Shown in pieces: positions 8,667-17,469 of a stretch of 64,000 nucleotides of DNA (positions within the stretch are counted from its first letter, which is position 1; each line of letters opens with the position of its first letter). The position numbers and the translations under genes are program-made. The notes under the pieces are model-generated. The model made no database searches, was not told where the DNA came from, and saw only the letters and a list, made by a program, of their open reading frames with translations. This stretch comes from Mycolicibacterium vulneris (GTDB taxonomy: Bacteria > Actinomycetota > Actinomycetes > Mycobacteriales > Mycobacteriaceae), in the NCBI RefSeq assembly GCF_002104765.1, contig NZ_NCXM01000008.1, positions 62,001 to 126,000 of the forward strand, written 5' to 3'.

Positions 8667-9143
8667 CTAGGCGCCGGGCTGCAGGATCTCGGTGGTGGCG
8701 AGCTGGCCGCCGGCCTGCATCCACGCCGCAACGACGCCGGGCGCGTCCCGGTCGGGGTTGTAAATGTCTTCCTCGCTGGAGAAGAGCCCGTCGCCGGCGT
8801 ACACCAGCCGGGTCCAGTTCGGAAACCAGAACGGTTCACCGTTCGGATCGGTCGGGTGATCCAGCAGGTTCTTGATCATGACGACGACGGCGTCGTTGTC
8901 CTCGTCGTGAGCGACCCAGTCATTGGGAAAACGCATGTGCGGGAACGGCGCCATCACCGCGACGATCCAGTCGCGGACCGCCTCGCGCCCGTGAAACACG
9001 CCGTAGTGATGCTCGGTGTAGACGACGTCGTCGGTGAAGAGGTCCGCAAACGGCCGCCAATCGCCCGAAGCGCTGCACCCTTCGACGACTTTGGTGTAGT
9101 TATCGACGGCTTTGTCGATTTCTGCCCTGGTGAATTTGCCCAT
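8667..9143 (-). CDS. SnoaL-like / NTF2-fold protein
   Basis: 158-aa protein with the small alpha+beta barrel of the SnoaL/nuclear-transport-factor-2 superfamily: a helical start (VDNYTKVVEGCSASGDWRPFADLF) followed by DDVVYTEHHYGVFHGREAVRDWI and beta-rich sequence. Members are ketosteroid isomerases, polyketide cyclases or epoxide hydrolases; this copy cannot be assigned. The ATG at 9143 (MGKFTRAEI) is preferred over a start at 9269, because the extra residues run across the promoter and the KstR-like box at 9155. Divergent from the SDR gene. Confidence 0.82.
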   Translation of the reverse strand: MGKFTRAEIDKAVDNYTKVVEGCSASGDWRPFADLFTDDVVYTEHHYGVFHGREAVRDWIVAVMAPFPHMRFPNDWVAHDEDNDAVVVMIKNLLDHPTDPNGEPFWFPNWTRLVYAGDGLFSSEEDIYNPDRDAPGVVAAWMQAGGQLATTEILQPGA

Positions 9144-9154
9144 AGCGGACACAC

Positions 9155-9168
9155 TAGAACGTGTTCCG
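9155..9168. promoter_or_regulatory. KstR-like box between SnoaL and SDR genes
   Basis: TAGAACGTGTTCCG matches the KstR operator TnnAACnnGTTnnA except for the last base. It lies 11 bases above the SnoaL start (minus strand) and 33 bases above the SDR start (plus strand), so it could repress both. KstR controls sterol catabolism in mycobacteria. This is a motif match only. Confidence 0.5.
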
Positions 9169-9201
9169 GTTTTGGGTCGCTCGTATGGATGGGGATCGCG
9201 G

Positions 9202-9972
9202 ATGAACTTGATGGACTTGTTCGACCTGCGCGGCAAGAGGGCGTTGGTCACCGGGGCGTCCAGCGGCATCGGCAGGAAAGTGGCCCAGGCCTACCTGCAG
9301 GCCGGCGCGGACGTGGCCGTCGCGGCGCGGAGTGTCGAGGCGCTGGAACGCATCGCCGGCGAGCTGGCGGCGGACGGTGACGGCAAGGTGGTGCCGATCC
9401 GATGCGACGTGACCCGGCCGGACCAGGTGACCGGCATGGTGGACCGGGTGATCGCGGAGCTGGGCGGCATCGACATCGCGGTCTGCAACGCAGGCGTCAT
9501 CGACGTCGTCCCGATCCTGGACATGTCGCCCGAGGAATTCCAGCGCATCCAGGACACCAATGTCACCGGTGTCTTCCTGACCGCGCAGGCGGCGGCCCGG
9601 GCGATGGTGGCCCAAGGGCGCGGCGGCGTCATCATCACCACGGCCTCGATGTCGGGCAGCATCATCAACGTCCCACAACAGGTCGGCCACTACTGCGCCT
9701 CCAAGGCGGCCGTCATCCACCTGACCAAAGCCATGGCGGTCGAATTCGCGCCGCACAACATTCGGGTCAACAGCGTCAGCCCCGGTTACATCCTCACCGA
9801 GCTCGTCGAGCCGTTGACGGAGTACCACCGCCTGTGGGAGCCGAAAATTCCGCTCGGGCGCATCGGCCGTCCCGAAGAGCTCACCGGTCTCTACGTCTAC
9901 CTGGCCAGCGAGGCCTCCAGCTACATGACCGGTTCGGACGTCGTGATCGACGGCGGCTACACCTGCCCCTAG
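9202..9972 (+). CDS. Short-chain dehydrogenase/reductase (Rv1928c-like)
   Basis: 256-aa classical SDR. The cofactor motif TGASSGIG is at residues 17-24, CNAGV at 95-99, the catalytic Tyr164 and Lys168 in YCASK, and the C-terminal DGGY typical of the family. Arg-rich segment after strand two (AARSVEALER) suggests NADP preference, which is an inference. The ATG at 9202 is chosen because upstream codons cross the SnoaL promoter. Position and length match Rv1928c of M. tuberculosis. The upstream KstR-like box hints at steroid-type substrates but does not prove it. Confidence 0.9.
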   Translation: MNLMDLFDLRGKRALVTGASSGIGRKVAQAYLQAGADVAVAARSVEALERIAGELAADGDGKVVPIRCDVTRPDQVTGMVDRVIAELGGIDIAVCNAGVIDVVPILDMSPEEFQRIQDTNVTGVFLTAQAAARAMVAQGRGGVIITTASMSGSIINVPQQVGHYCASKAAVIHLTKAMAVEFAPHNIRVNSVSPGYILTELVEPLTEYHRLWEPKIPLGRIGRPEELTGLYVYLASEASSYMTGSDVVIDGGYTCP

Positions 9973-9981
9973 CCCGGCCGG

Positions 9982-10659
9982 CTATCGCTCCAGCTCGCCG
10001 GATATTCCGCGTTCGAGGTTCGCCTGTGTCGCCGACGGCAGCACCAGCAGGCCGTCGAGTTCGTTGCGGGCCACGTCATAGGCGCGCTGGCGTTCGTGCG
10101 ACGCCGCAGCGGGGTCGGCCGCGACCCGTAACAGGTTCTGCGCCCGCGCAATTCGCTGCTGAGCCGCCCGGGAGAAATCGTTGCGGCGCCTGCGGATCGC
10201 TTCGGCCTCGGCGGCGTTGAACGCGGTGACGTAGTCCTCGACGGCGGCCATGTATCGCGCGGCGCCGTCGCGGTCGTCGAGCAGATCCTCGGCCTTGATG
10301 GGACGCAGGAAGTCGGCCCGCAGCTTGGCTTTGTGGAACGCGATCGTGTTTGCGTCGCGCATGTCGGTCATCAGGGGGAAGTCCAGCAGCTTGGCAACGT
10401 CGAGCTCGTACTCGAGCCAGCGCGCGTCGGTTCGGCCGTGCTCATCGAGAACGCGGCGGATCGAGCGCCACTGGGCCGCCTGATTCACGCCGGCCCCATC
10501 CGCGGCGGGCGCCTCGGGTAGTGGTGTCCGGTCGATTTCCCGCGACCGTTCGTCGGTGCGCCGGCGGTAGGCGCCGTATGCACGCACCGCGGCGACGATC
10601 GCGCCCGTCAGCGGCAGGATCAAGATCAACAGCTCCGCCAACCGGAATATCAAGCCCAC
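9982..10659 (-). CDS. Membrane-anchored conserved protein (Rv1927-like)
   Basis: 225-aa protein with one N-terminal hydrophobic segment (about residues 5-25, LAELLILILPLTGAIVAAV) followed by a basic stretch and a long, charged, mostly helical region rich in Arg, Ala and Glu, including DYVTAFNAAEAEAIRRRRN. It looks like a single-pass membrane protein with a cytoplasmic or periplasmic helical domain. No enzyme motif was seen. It sits where Rv1927 lies in M. tuberculosis, though Rv1927 is somewhat longer as remembered. It is convergent with the SDR gene. Confidence 0.8.
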   Translation of the reverse strand: MGLIFRLAELLILILPLTGAIVAAVRAYGAYRRRTDERSREIDRTPLPEAPAADGAGVNQAAQWRSIRRVLDEHGRTDARWLEYELDVAKLLDFPLMTDMRDANTIAFHKAKLRADFLRPIKAEDLLDDRDGAARYMAAVEDYVTAFNAAEAEAIRRRRNDFSRAAQQRIARAQNLLRVAADPAAASHERQRAYDVARNELDGLLVLPSATQANLERGISGELER

Positions 10660-10695
10660 CTGGCCAGGATGCCACCCGCGACGGCCGGCATTCGG

Positions 10696-11928
10696 TCAAC
10701 TCTGCGGGCGGGCCCCGAGCACATCGCGAAACAATGCCTGTCGCAACGCGAGTTCACGCGGATCACTCCACAGGTGAAACCCGAGCCGGTTCATGACATA
10801 AGCGAACCCGATGCCGGTATCCGGGTCGGCGCACCCGAAGGATCCCCCGAACCCCGGCGTGCCGAAGGCCCTGTCGGACGAGCCGAACACGAACTGCGGC
10901 ACCGGCTTACAGAACCCCAGCGAATACGCCACGTCGATGTGCATCACCTTGTCACGCACGCCGTGGCTCGGCGGAACGGCCGGTGCCATCAGCGCCCCGA
11001 GGGTGTCCGGGCTCAGCGGAACCTCGGCACCGCCGCGCGCCGCGCTGCCGTACATGCGCGCCACCGACCGGGCGGTGCCGATTCCGTTGGCCGACGGGAT
11101 CTCGACGGCCCGGACGTCGTCGCGGTTGTAGTCCCCGTCGAACGGGTTGACGCCGCGCGGGACCGCGATGGTGCGCGCCGTCAGGCCGACCGGGTTCAGC
11201 GACGCGCCCACAAAGCCAGCGGGCATGACGCCCAGATGCAGCATCGTTTCCGCGCGCGCCCAATTGTGAATATGGGCGACCCGCGCGCGGTCGACCGAGG
11301 CGGGCAGGCCGATGTGCAGGTCGAGTCCCGCCGGCGCGACGATCTCGTCGGCCAGAAACCGGCCCAGCGTGCGCCCGGCCGGGTCTGTCCGGCGAATCAA
11401 CTCGGACTCGTACCAGCCGAGCGTGATCGCGTGATAGCCGTGCCGGGTGCCCGGCCGCCACGCCGGCACCTGGGCCGCCAGGATCGGCGACAACCGTTGC
11501 GGATCGGCTACGTCGGCCAGCGTCGGCTTCGGCTTGAGCGCGCAGACTCCGGCCTGATGCGCCAGGAGCTGGCGGACGGTGACGTCACCCTTGCCGGCCT
11601 GCGCGAATTCCGGCCAGTAGTCGGCGACCTTGGCATCGTAGGAGAGGAGTCCGCGCGAGGCCCCCACCGCCACGACCAGGGCGGCGACGCCCTTGGTCGT
11701 GGAGAACATGTTCACCATCGTGTCGGCCTGCCACGGATCCTTGGTCAGCCCGTTGCGGTAGCCGCCCCACAGGTCGACCATCTTGACGCCGTCGCGGTAG
11801 ACGGCGACGGCCGCACCGACTTCGGCGCCGTCGCGGAAGGTCGCACGAAAAGCGTCGGCGACCTTGCCGTAGCCGGCCTCCACGTCGCCGCCGATCAAAT
11901 CCGGCGACACCCTCAACTTGAGAACCAT
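10696..11928 (-). CDS. Serine hydrolase, class C beta-lactamase/esterase family (LipD/LipL-like)
   Basis: 410-aa protein of the beta-lactamase-fold esterase family. The SxxK active-site motif is STTK with Ser76 and Lys79, and the second catalytic tyrosine is Tyr165 in RHGYHA. Such mycobacterial enzymes (LipD, LipL, LipP) hydrolyse short-chain esters. No signal peptide is apparent. Near fadD31, the M. tuberculosis counterpart would be LipD (Rv1923), but there lipD lies on the other side of fadD31, so orthology is uncertain and no symbol is given. It follows fadD31 on the same strand after 66 bases. Confidence 0.87.
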   Translation of the reverse strand: MVLKLRVSPDLIGGDVEAGYGKVADAFRATFRDGAEVGAAVAVYRDGVKMVDLWGGYRNGLTKDPWQADTMVNMFSTTKGVAALVVAVGASRGLLSYDAKVADYWPEFAQAGKGDVTVRQLLAHQAGVCALKPKPTLADVADPQRLSPILAAQVPAWRPGTRHGYHAITLGWYESELIRRTDPAGRTLGRFLADEIVAPAGLDLHIGLPASVDRARVAHIHNWARAETMLHLGVMPAGFVGASLNPVGLTARTIAVPRGVNPFDGDYNRDDVRAVEIPSANGIGTARSVARMYGSAARGGAEVPLSPDTLGALMAPAVPPSHGVRDKVMHIDVAYSLGFCKPVPQFVFGSSDRAFGTPGFGGSFGCADPDTGIGFAYVMNRLGFHLWSDPRELALRQALFRDVLGARPQS

Positions 11929-11994
11929 CTCGCGCCTCCGAGTGGAGACTATCCAGCCCGGTTGACGCGCAGGCCCTTTTGAGGGTTCGCCCGG

Positions 11995-13842
11995 TTAGCG
12001 GACGCCCAGGATGCCGTCGAGGTACTCCGCCCGGCAGGCCCTGCGGGCCAGCTTGCCGCTGGTGGTGCGTGGGATGGCGCCGGCCGGCAGGAGACGCACG
12101 TCCGAGACGGTCAGGCCGTGCCGCTGCGCGAGCGCCGCGCGGATCGCCTCGATCGCCGGTTGCGGATCCTCACGGCTGGTGCCCGCGGCGCGTTCGGCGA
12201 TCACGACGAGCCGCGCGGCATCGGGGTCGTCGCCGTCCGGCGCGGAAAACGCCGTCACGTATCCGCGCCGGACGATTTCCGACGCTTCGGCGACGGTGGC
12301 CTCGATGTGTTGCGGGTAGTGGTCGCGGCCGTCGATTGTCACCAGGTCCGCGATCCGACCGGTCACGTACAGCTCGCCGTCCAGGTACACCCCCAGGTCG
12401 CCGGTGCGCAGCCAGGAGCGGTCCGGATCGGCGCCGTCGGCGTGGCTGCCCGCGGCGAGCCGGGATCGCAGCTCGGCACCGAACGCCCGCCGCGTCTCGT
12501 CCGGCAGGCCCCAGTAGCCGCGCCCGACGTTGTTGCCCTGCAACCAGATTTCGCCCACCTCGCCGTCCGGCAATTCGGATCCGCCGGCGGGGTCGACGAT
12601 GACAGCCCATTCGCTGCGCGCGACCTGGCCGCACGACACCTGCGCGACGGCGTTGGGATCATCCGCGTCGACGCGCACCGCGTGTCCCGCGCCCAGCCGT
12701 TCTGAGTCCAGGTACACCGCCGTCGCCTCGGCGGCGGGGGCGATGGTCGCGACGAACAACGTGGCCTCGGCGATGCCGTAGGACGGCTTGAACGCGGTCC
12801 GCGGCAACCCGTACGGCGCGAACGCCGTGTTGAAGGTCCTGATCGAATCGATGCTGACGGGTTCGGAGCCGATGATCATCACGACGTTGCGCAGGTCGAT
12901 GTCCGCACCGCGGCCGGGCAGGCCGCGCTGCGCGGCCCAGTCGTAGGCGAAATTCGGTGCGGCGGTGACGACATTGCCCTGCCGCGACCCGTCGGACAGG
13001 GCCTGGATCCATCGCTCGGGCCGGCGGACGAACGCGGTGGGAGACATCAGCGTGGAGTGGCCGCCGTAAACGGCCGGGAAGCCGATCATCGACAAACCCA
13101 TGTCGTGGTAGAGCGGTAACCAGCTGACGCCGTGGGTGTTTCGGTCCAGCAGGTCGATCGACAGGATCATCTGCACCAGGTTGGTGCCCACCGCCCGATG
13201 GGTGATCTCGACGCCGACCGGCGGCCGGGTCGAGCCCGACGTGTACTGCAGGTGCGAGACGTCGTCCATGCCGAGCTCGGTGGGCACGAACGACTCCCCC
13301 GCCGAATCGGGTATCTGGTCGATGGCGATCACCCGCGGCCGGCGCAAGTGCGGGTGGCCGGCCAGAAACTTCTCCACCGCCTCTCGGGCGGGTGCCGTCG
13401 TGAGTACGACGGTGGGCTCGGAATCGCGCAGCGCGGTATCAAGCCGTTCGGCGTGCCCGGGCAGTTCCGGAGCGAACAGCGGCACCGCGATGGTTCCGGC
13501 CTTGACCGCCGCGTAAAAGCCCGCGACGTAGTCGATGCCCTGCGGCGCGAGGACCGCAACGCGCTCACCATGACCGGCCACTTGCTGGATCCGTGCGCCG
13601 ATGGCCTCCAGCCGGACGCCGAACCGGCTCCACGTCACCTCTTCGGCCTCGCCGTCGACCGAACGGCTGTAGTCGAGGTAGCGATACGCCACGGTGTCAC
13701 CGACGTTCGCGATGTTGCGGTCGATGAGCGAGATCAGGTTGACCCAGGGCGGCAGCGCGACCCGGCCGGCCGCGTCCAGGCAGTCCTCGATCCGAAGTAG
13801 GCCACCGGCACGTGGGCCGTCCTGCCGGGAACCGCGATCCAT
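11995..13842 (-). CDS. fadD31: Fatty-acyl-AMP ligase FadD31
   Basis: 615-aa adenylate-forming enzyme. FAAL-type landmarks are present: WVNLISLIDRN at the start, the phosphate loop YTSGSTRPP around residue 200, SWLPLYHDMGL, the SYGIAEAT adenine-binding block, the RTGDLG hinge region and the C-terminal TTSGKLAR lysine. The FAAL class activates fatty acids as acyl-adenylates for transfer to lipid-assembly systems, here with no polyketide synthase nearby. Size and setting match FadD31 (Rv1925). No strong ribosome binding site precedes the ATG at 13842, so the first residues are uncertain. Confidence 0.92.
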   Translation of the reverse strand: MDRGSRQDGPRAGGLLRIEDCLDAAGRVALPPWVNLISLIDRNIANVGDTVAYRYLDYSRSVDGEAEEVTWSRFGVRLEAIGARIQQVAGHGERVAVLAPQGIDYVAGFYAAVKAGTIAVPLFAPELPGHAERLDTALRDSEPTVVLTTAPAREAVEKFLAGHPHLRRPRVIAIDQIPDSAGESFVPTELGMDDVSHLQYTSGSTRPPVGVEITHRAVGTNLVQMILSIDLLDRNTHGVSWLPLYHDMGLSMIGFPAVYGGHSTLMSPTAFVRRPERWIQALSDGSRQGNVVTAAPNFAYDWAAQRGLPGRGADIDLRNVVMIIGSEPVSIDSIRTFNTAFAPYGLPRTAFKPSYGIAEATLFVATIAPAAEATAVYLDSERLGAGHAVRVDADDPNAVAQVSCGQVARSEWAVIVDPAGGSELPDGEVGEIWLQGNNVGRGYWGLPDETRRAFGAELRSRLAAGSHADGADPDRSWLRTGDLGVYLDGELYVTGRIADLVTIDGRDHYPQHIEATVAEASEIVRRGYVTAFSAPDGDDPDAARLVVIAERAAGTSREDPQPAIEAIRAALAQRHGLTVSDVRLLPAGAIPRTTSGKLARRACRAEYLDGILGVR

Positions 13843-14051
13843 TACTGCAGTCTAGGCAAGGCGATGCGACGGTCCGCCTGCGGTGAATCGGCAAACATCA
13901 AGAGCGGCCGGCGCATTCGCCGATCCCGGCGGGTCTTCGATAACCGGGCTGACAGCGGCGATCCACCCGATCCGGTGGGCGCCCGGCGTGGGCGGTAGCC
14001 TACCGGCGAGCGGCGTCCAGGGCCGTCCGTTTGCTACCACCAGGAGATGTC

Positions 14052-14519
14052 ATGCCGGGCCGGAACTTTTCCTTCGAAATCACCCGAACCAGCAGCGCGC
14101 CCCCCGCGACGGTGTTCCGGCTGGTAGCCGACGGCGCCAACTGGTCGCAGTGGGCGAAGCCGATTGTCATGCACTCGAGTTGGGCTCGCCAGGGTGATCC
14201 CGCGCCGGGCGGCGTCGGGGCCATCCGCAAGGTGGGCATGTGGCCGGTCTACGTGCAGGAGGAGACGGTCGAGTACGAGCCCGACCGTCGCCACGCCTAC
14301 AAGCTGGTGGGCCCGGCCACCCCGGCCAAGGACTACGCCGGCGAGGTGGTCCTCACGCCGAATGCGTCGGGCGGGACCGACATCCGCTGGACCGGCTCGT
14401 TCACCGAAGGCGTTCGCGGGACGGGCCCGCTGATGCGCGCCGCGATGGGCGGAGCGGTCCGGTTTTTCGCGGGCCGGCTGGTGAAGGCGGCCGATCGCGA
14501 ATCCACCGGCGGCCGCTAG
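14052..14519 (+). CDS. SRPBCC-fold protein
   Basis: 155-aa START/Bet v1-like protein that would bind a hydrophobic ligand in a helix-grip fold. Typical features are SAPPATVFRLVADGANWSQW at the N-terminus, a VGAIRKVG turn and the long C-terminal helix following LMRAAMGGAV. The ATG at 14052 is set by an AGGAG ribosome binding site at 14042-14046. It is divergent from fadD31. One of six SRPBCC genes in this window (others near 21.1, 21.6, 27.2, 51.0 and 54.6 kb); ligands are unknown for all. Confidence 0.87.
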   Translation: MPGRNFSFEITRTSSAPPATVFRLVADGANWSQWAKPIVMHSSWARQGDPAPGGVGAIRKVGMWPVYVQEETVEYEPDRRHAYKLVGPATPAKDYAGEVVLTPNASGGTDIRWTGSFTEGVRGTGPLMRAAMGGAVRFFAGRLVKAADRESTGGR

Positions 14520-14575
14520 GTTCTCGCATGGCGCGTGACGGCCGCGCACAGCGGCCGCCACGCTTGGATCACGAT

Positions 14576-14956
14576 TTACGGGTTGTTGAACTGGTTCTCG
14601 TAGGTCTGTTGCTGCTGCATGTCCTGATTGAACTGCTGCTGGGCCTGCTCGTTTTGCTCTTCGGCCTGTTGCATGGACTGCTGCAGCTGCTGCTGATTCA
14701 GCTGCTGTTGCAACTGGGCCTGGTCGTCGCCGTCATCGGCCGCGAGGCTGCCGCCGGTGAGACCCGGCGGCGCCTGGGGAAAGGCCATGTCCGTCAGGCG
14801 CACCGATCCAGGTCCCAGCGTGGTTCCGGGAGTCTGGGGCTGCGCCGCGTCATAGAGGGCCAGGACGGCCAGCGTCGCGGCGCCCGCGAGAGTGAGGCGC
14901 AGTAGTCGCCGGCGGCATCCGCCGGCGATCGTGGGGCGAGGGGTGTTGGTGGTCAT
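14576..14956 (-). CDS. Gln-rich small exported or membrane-anchored protein
   Basis: 126 aa from the ATG at 14956. It has a basic N-terminus, a hydrophobic segment (about residues 20-34, LTLAGAATLAVLAL) and then a mature part whose last half is glutamine-rich with repeated QQQ, QLQQ and NQ motifs, likely a coiled or disordered tail. The hydrophobic part could be a signal anchor. A GGAGG lies immediately against the ATG, too close to be ideal, so the true start may differ. No family recognised. The composition is strongly biased, but the length and signal support a real gene. Confidence 0.65.
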   Translation of the reverse strand: MTTNTPRPTIAGGCRRRLLRLTLAGAATLAVLALYDAAQPQTPGTTLGPGSVRLTDMAFPQAPPGLTGGSLAADDGDDQAQLQQQLNQQQLQQSMQQAEEQNEQAQQQFNQDMQQQQTYENQFNNP

Positions 14957-15120
14957 CCTCCAGGTATGCGCCGCGTCCTTAGCCGCCCCCTGAGACCCGC
15001 CTGTCGCCTGGATATGAAGCTGCGCGATGGCCGCCGGGCCCGGCCGTCGTCGGAAGCCACGCCGCAGCCCGGCGAAATACACGGGCCGCGAAGGGAATTC
15101 ACGTGGGCGGATGCGCAGCG

Positions 15121-16284
15121 CTACTTCGCGTCGACCTCGTCCTGATACTTCTTAGTCATGTGCGCCACGGCATCCAACTGCGACTGCGCGAGGTTCTCCC
15201 GGGCCTGGCCGGCGCGCGCGGCGGCGTCCAGCGTCGGCTGCGCCTGCCCCTGGAAGTGCGGCATCACCTCGGCGGCGAACAACTCGGCTGACCGCCGGGT
15301 GGCGGCCGGGTTGGCCCACTCGTGGCCCATCTGGAGCATGCAGCCGAAACCGCCGGACTGATCCCACAACCGCTGCACCTGTTCACGCGCCCGCTCAGGC
15401 GTGCCGATGACGCCCGCCCCGTTCTCGTTGATGACGTCGATCATTTCGTCGAGCTGCTCGCCGGGCATCGTCATCTGCGGGAACGCGGCCACCTTCTGGA
15501 AGTACCGGAACCACGGCTCGATGCCGAACTTGACCTCTTCACGGGCCTGCTTCTCGGTCTCGGCGAGGTGGAACAACCCGACCAGGCTCCAGTTCTTGCG
15601 GTCTACCTGCATGCCGAAGGCGGCGGCGCGCTCCTCGACGATGCCCCAGTGGTAGGACAGCGCATTGAAACCCTCGACCGTCAGGGTCGCCCCGATGGAC
15701 AGCAGGCCGATGCCGTGCTTGCCGGCCAGTCGCGCACCCGTCGGCGACGCGACCGCGGCGACGGACAGCGGAATCCCGCCGTCGGAGTAGGGGGCAAGCT
15801 GCAGCTTGGCATCGAAGAGTTGGTGGGTTGCGGTCTTGGCGCTGACCGTCTCCCCCGCCAGCAATCGCGCGACGATGTCGAGGTTGGTTTCCAGTAGCTC
15901 TCGGGTGTCGGTAGGGGTGAGTCCGATCATCGACGAGTCGCTGGGCAGCGAGCCGGGCCCCACGCCGCCGATGATGCGGCCGTGTGTCAGGTGATCCAGC
16001 AGCATCAGCCGATCCGCGACCCAGAGCGGGTTGTGATACGACAACGAGATGACCCCGGTGCCGAACCGGATCCGCTTTGCCCGTTCGGCGGCGGCTGCGA
16101 TGAAAATCTCTGGGGAGCTGATGATTTCGCTGCCTGCCGAGTGGTGTTCGCCCAACCACACTTCGTCGAAGCCGAGGGCGTCGAGGTGCTCGACGAACGC
16201 CAGATCTCGCTGCAGGGCCAGCGTCGGGTTGGTGCCCGCGCGGTGGAACGGGGCGATGAAATATCCGAACCTGAGCTTCGACAT
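15121..16284 (-). CDS. LLM-class flavin-dependent oxidoreductase
   Basis: 387-aa bacterial luciferase-like monooxygenase. The TIM-barrel landmarks are present: FGYFIAPFH at the start, GFDEVWLGEHHS, GTGVISLSYHNP, GGVGPGSLPSD, and the IGTPERAREQV helix near the end. Members use FMN or, in mycobacteria, often F420; the substrate is unknown. An AAGGGGA ribosome binding site sits just upstream of the ATG at 16284. It is flanked by small secreted-protein genes on the same strand but spaced too far apart for a tight operon. Confidence 0.92.
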   Translation of the reverse strand: MSKLRFGYFIAPFHRAGTNPTLALQRDLAFVEHLDALGFDEVWLGEHHSAGSEIISSPEIFIAAAAERAKRIRFGTGVISLSYHNPLWVADRLMLLDHLTHGRIIGGVGPGSLPSDSSMIGLTPTDTRELLETNLDIVARLLAGETVSAKTATHQLFDAKLQLAPYSDGGIPLSVAAVASPTGARLAGKHGIGLLSIGATLTVEGFNALSYHWGIVEERAAAFGMQVDRKNWSLVGLFHLAETEKQAREEVKFGIEPWFRYFQKVAAFPQMTMPGEQLDEMIDVINENGAGVIGTPERAREQVQRLWDQSGGFGCMLQMGHEWANPAATRRSAELFAAEVMPHFQGQAQPTLDAAARAGQARENLAQSQLDAVAHMTKKYQDEVDAK

Positions 16285-16456
16285 TGAAGTCCCCTTGCAT
16301 CCGAGTTGCGGAGAACCATAACCCGGATCGTGGGCTCGCCCTAGGCCTCTGAGATAGGGTTCAGCCGATGGGGCCAGGTAGTCCCGGCCCCACCGGCTAG
16401 GGAAACAAGTCTTTCGTGGTGCGTTTCAGCGCCGGCTCAACGCGGCGGCTCGGCGA

Positions 16457-16837
16457 TCAGTAGCCGCCGCAGACGTTGCCGACGCAACCGCCACCGCCGC
16501 CCGGACCGCCGCCGCCACCGCCGACGCCGGGGATGCTGCCGCCGCCTCCGCCGGGACCGCCGCCACCGGTCGGGCCGCCGGGAATGCTGCCGCCGCCTCC
16601 GCCGGGACCGCCGCCACCGGTCGGGCCGCCCGGCACGCTACCGCCGCCGCCATTGGGTCCGCCGCCGCCGTTCGGGCCGCCGGGCGCAGTGGTGGGCGCA
16701 ACGCTGGACGACGGGGTGGTCGTCGGGGTGGTGGTGCTGCTCGGGCCGCCTTTATGACCGCCGCCGCAGGCGACCGACAGCACGAGCATCGCCGCACCGC
16801 CGAACAGCGCGACCGTCGTCCTCGGTCCAGATCTCAT
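16457..16837 (-). CDS. Gly/Pro-rich repeat lipoprotein
   Basis: 126-aa predicted lipoprotein. The signal peptide ends in the lipobox LSVAC with Cys24, followed by a Thr/Pro/Ser linker and a Gly-rich C-terminal region built from a 17-residue unit (SIPGGPTGGGGPGGGGG) repeated twice, with related degenerate units on both sides. The last residues contain two cysteines (GGCVGNVCGGY). The ATG at 16837 has a GGGGGA ribosome binding site; the longer frame is unlikely. It would be anchored outside the membrane; function unknown. The glycine repeat is encoded by the DNA repeat at 16533-16634. Confidence 0.75.
   Translation of the reverse strand: MRSGPRTTVALFGGAAMLVLSVACGGGHKGGPSSTTTPTTTPSSSVAPTTAPGGPNGGGGPNGGGGSVPGGPTGGGGPGGGGGSIPGGPTGGGGPGGGGGSIPGVGGGGGGPGGGGGCVGNVCGGY
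16533..16634. repeat. 51-bp tandem repeat, two copies
   Basis: Two near-identical 51-base units begin at 16533 and 16584 and encode 17 residues each of the Gly-rich lipoprotein. The period is a multiple of three, so copy-number change would keep the frame. Such units may vary between strains. Confidence 0.75.
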
Positions 16838-16941
16838 CAGATCCCCCATCTCCGCTTGCGCCACTTCGCCCCGCCCACTTTTTCTTACCCCCGGGCGCGG
16901 CCGCGCAAACAAATTTCGGCGCCGAGATTGCGCGAGACGAA

Positions 16942-16973
16942 GATGGCCCATCACTCCGGTGTGATGGGCCATC
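16942..16973 (-). terminator. Hairpin terminator after small secreted protein gene
   Basis: A perfect 13-base-pair stem (GATGGCCCATCAC with its complement) closes a six-base TCCGGT loop. It lies 16 bases beyond the stop of the 16989-17207 gene and before the lipoprotein gene on the same strand. No T-run follows, as is common for mycobacterial terminators. Confidence 0.6.
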
Positions 16974-16988
16974 GCGAACGGTGAACGG

Positions 16989-17207
16989 CTAGCAATTGGC
17001 TCCTGGGATGCAACCGGCGAGCGTGGCGATGTGCAAGCCCGACGCCGGTGCGCCGGGCAGCGGCGTCGCGACGTTGGCCGACGGATACGCCGGTGCAGTC
17101 GTTGCGCTGCCCGCCGGGCTAACATCCGCAGCACCGAATTCGACGGTCAACACAACCGCTGCCGCACCACCGGACACTACGATCGCCTTCTTGATCGGGG
17201 TCCTCAT
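16989..17207 (-). CDS. Small secreted protein with Sec signal
   Basis: 72-aa protein. A basic start (MRTPIKK) and a hydrophobic core (AIVVSGGAAAVVLTVEF) form a signal peptide. The short mature part is Ala/Pro/Ser/Thr-rich and ends with two cysteines (AGCIPGANC), which could form a disulfide. GGGGAG lies about eight bases upstream of the ATG at 17207. No family recognised; a short exported actinobacterial peptide. The 262 bases upstream to the isocitrate lyase gene show no other gene. Confidence 0.68.
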   Translation of the reverse strand: MRTPIKKAIVVSGGAAAVVLTVEFGAADVSPAGSATTAPAYPSANVATPLPGAPASGLHIATLAGCIPGANC

Positions 17208-17469
17208 CAGGCGCTCCCCTCAGTTACGGCGCGTTTGTTAAATCTGAGCGCATGTTTGTTACAAGCTAAATCCTACACTTGTGCAACTGTTGGCGAGGTA
17301 AATTTTTGGCGTCGCACGTGGGGCGAATCGAGGTCGGTACCAGACTGCCGGTGCAGGTGGGTGGCCGCGTCAGGCCCTGACAACCTACCGACGCACGTCG
17401 GACCTGTATCGATGGGACGGGTCAGCGGCCGCCGCATCGGTCGATGGGCGGCCGCGGCCGACCCGCTGG

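Noticed and set aside
7351..8724. 457-codon minus-strand open frame opposite the GlxA/DJ-1 region
   Set aside because: Low-complexity Arg/Ala/Gly composition; the opposite strand carries clear DJ-1 and AraC domains.
16476..16757. Proline-repeat protein on the plus strand at 16.5 kb
   Set aside because: It is the mirror of the Gly-rich lipoprotein coding repeat; the opposite strand has a lipobox and ribosome binding site.
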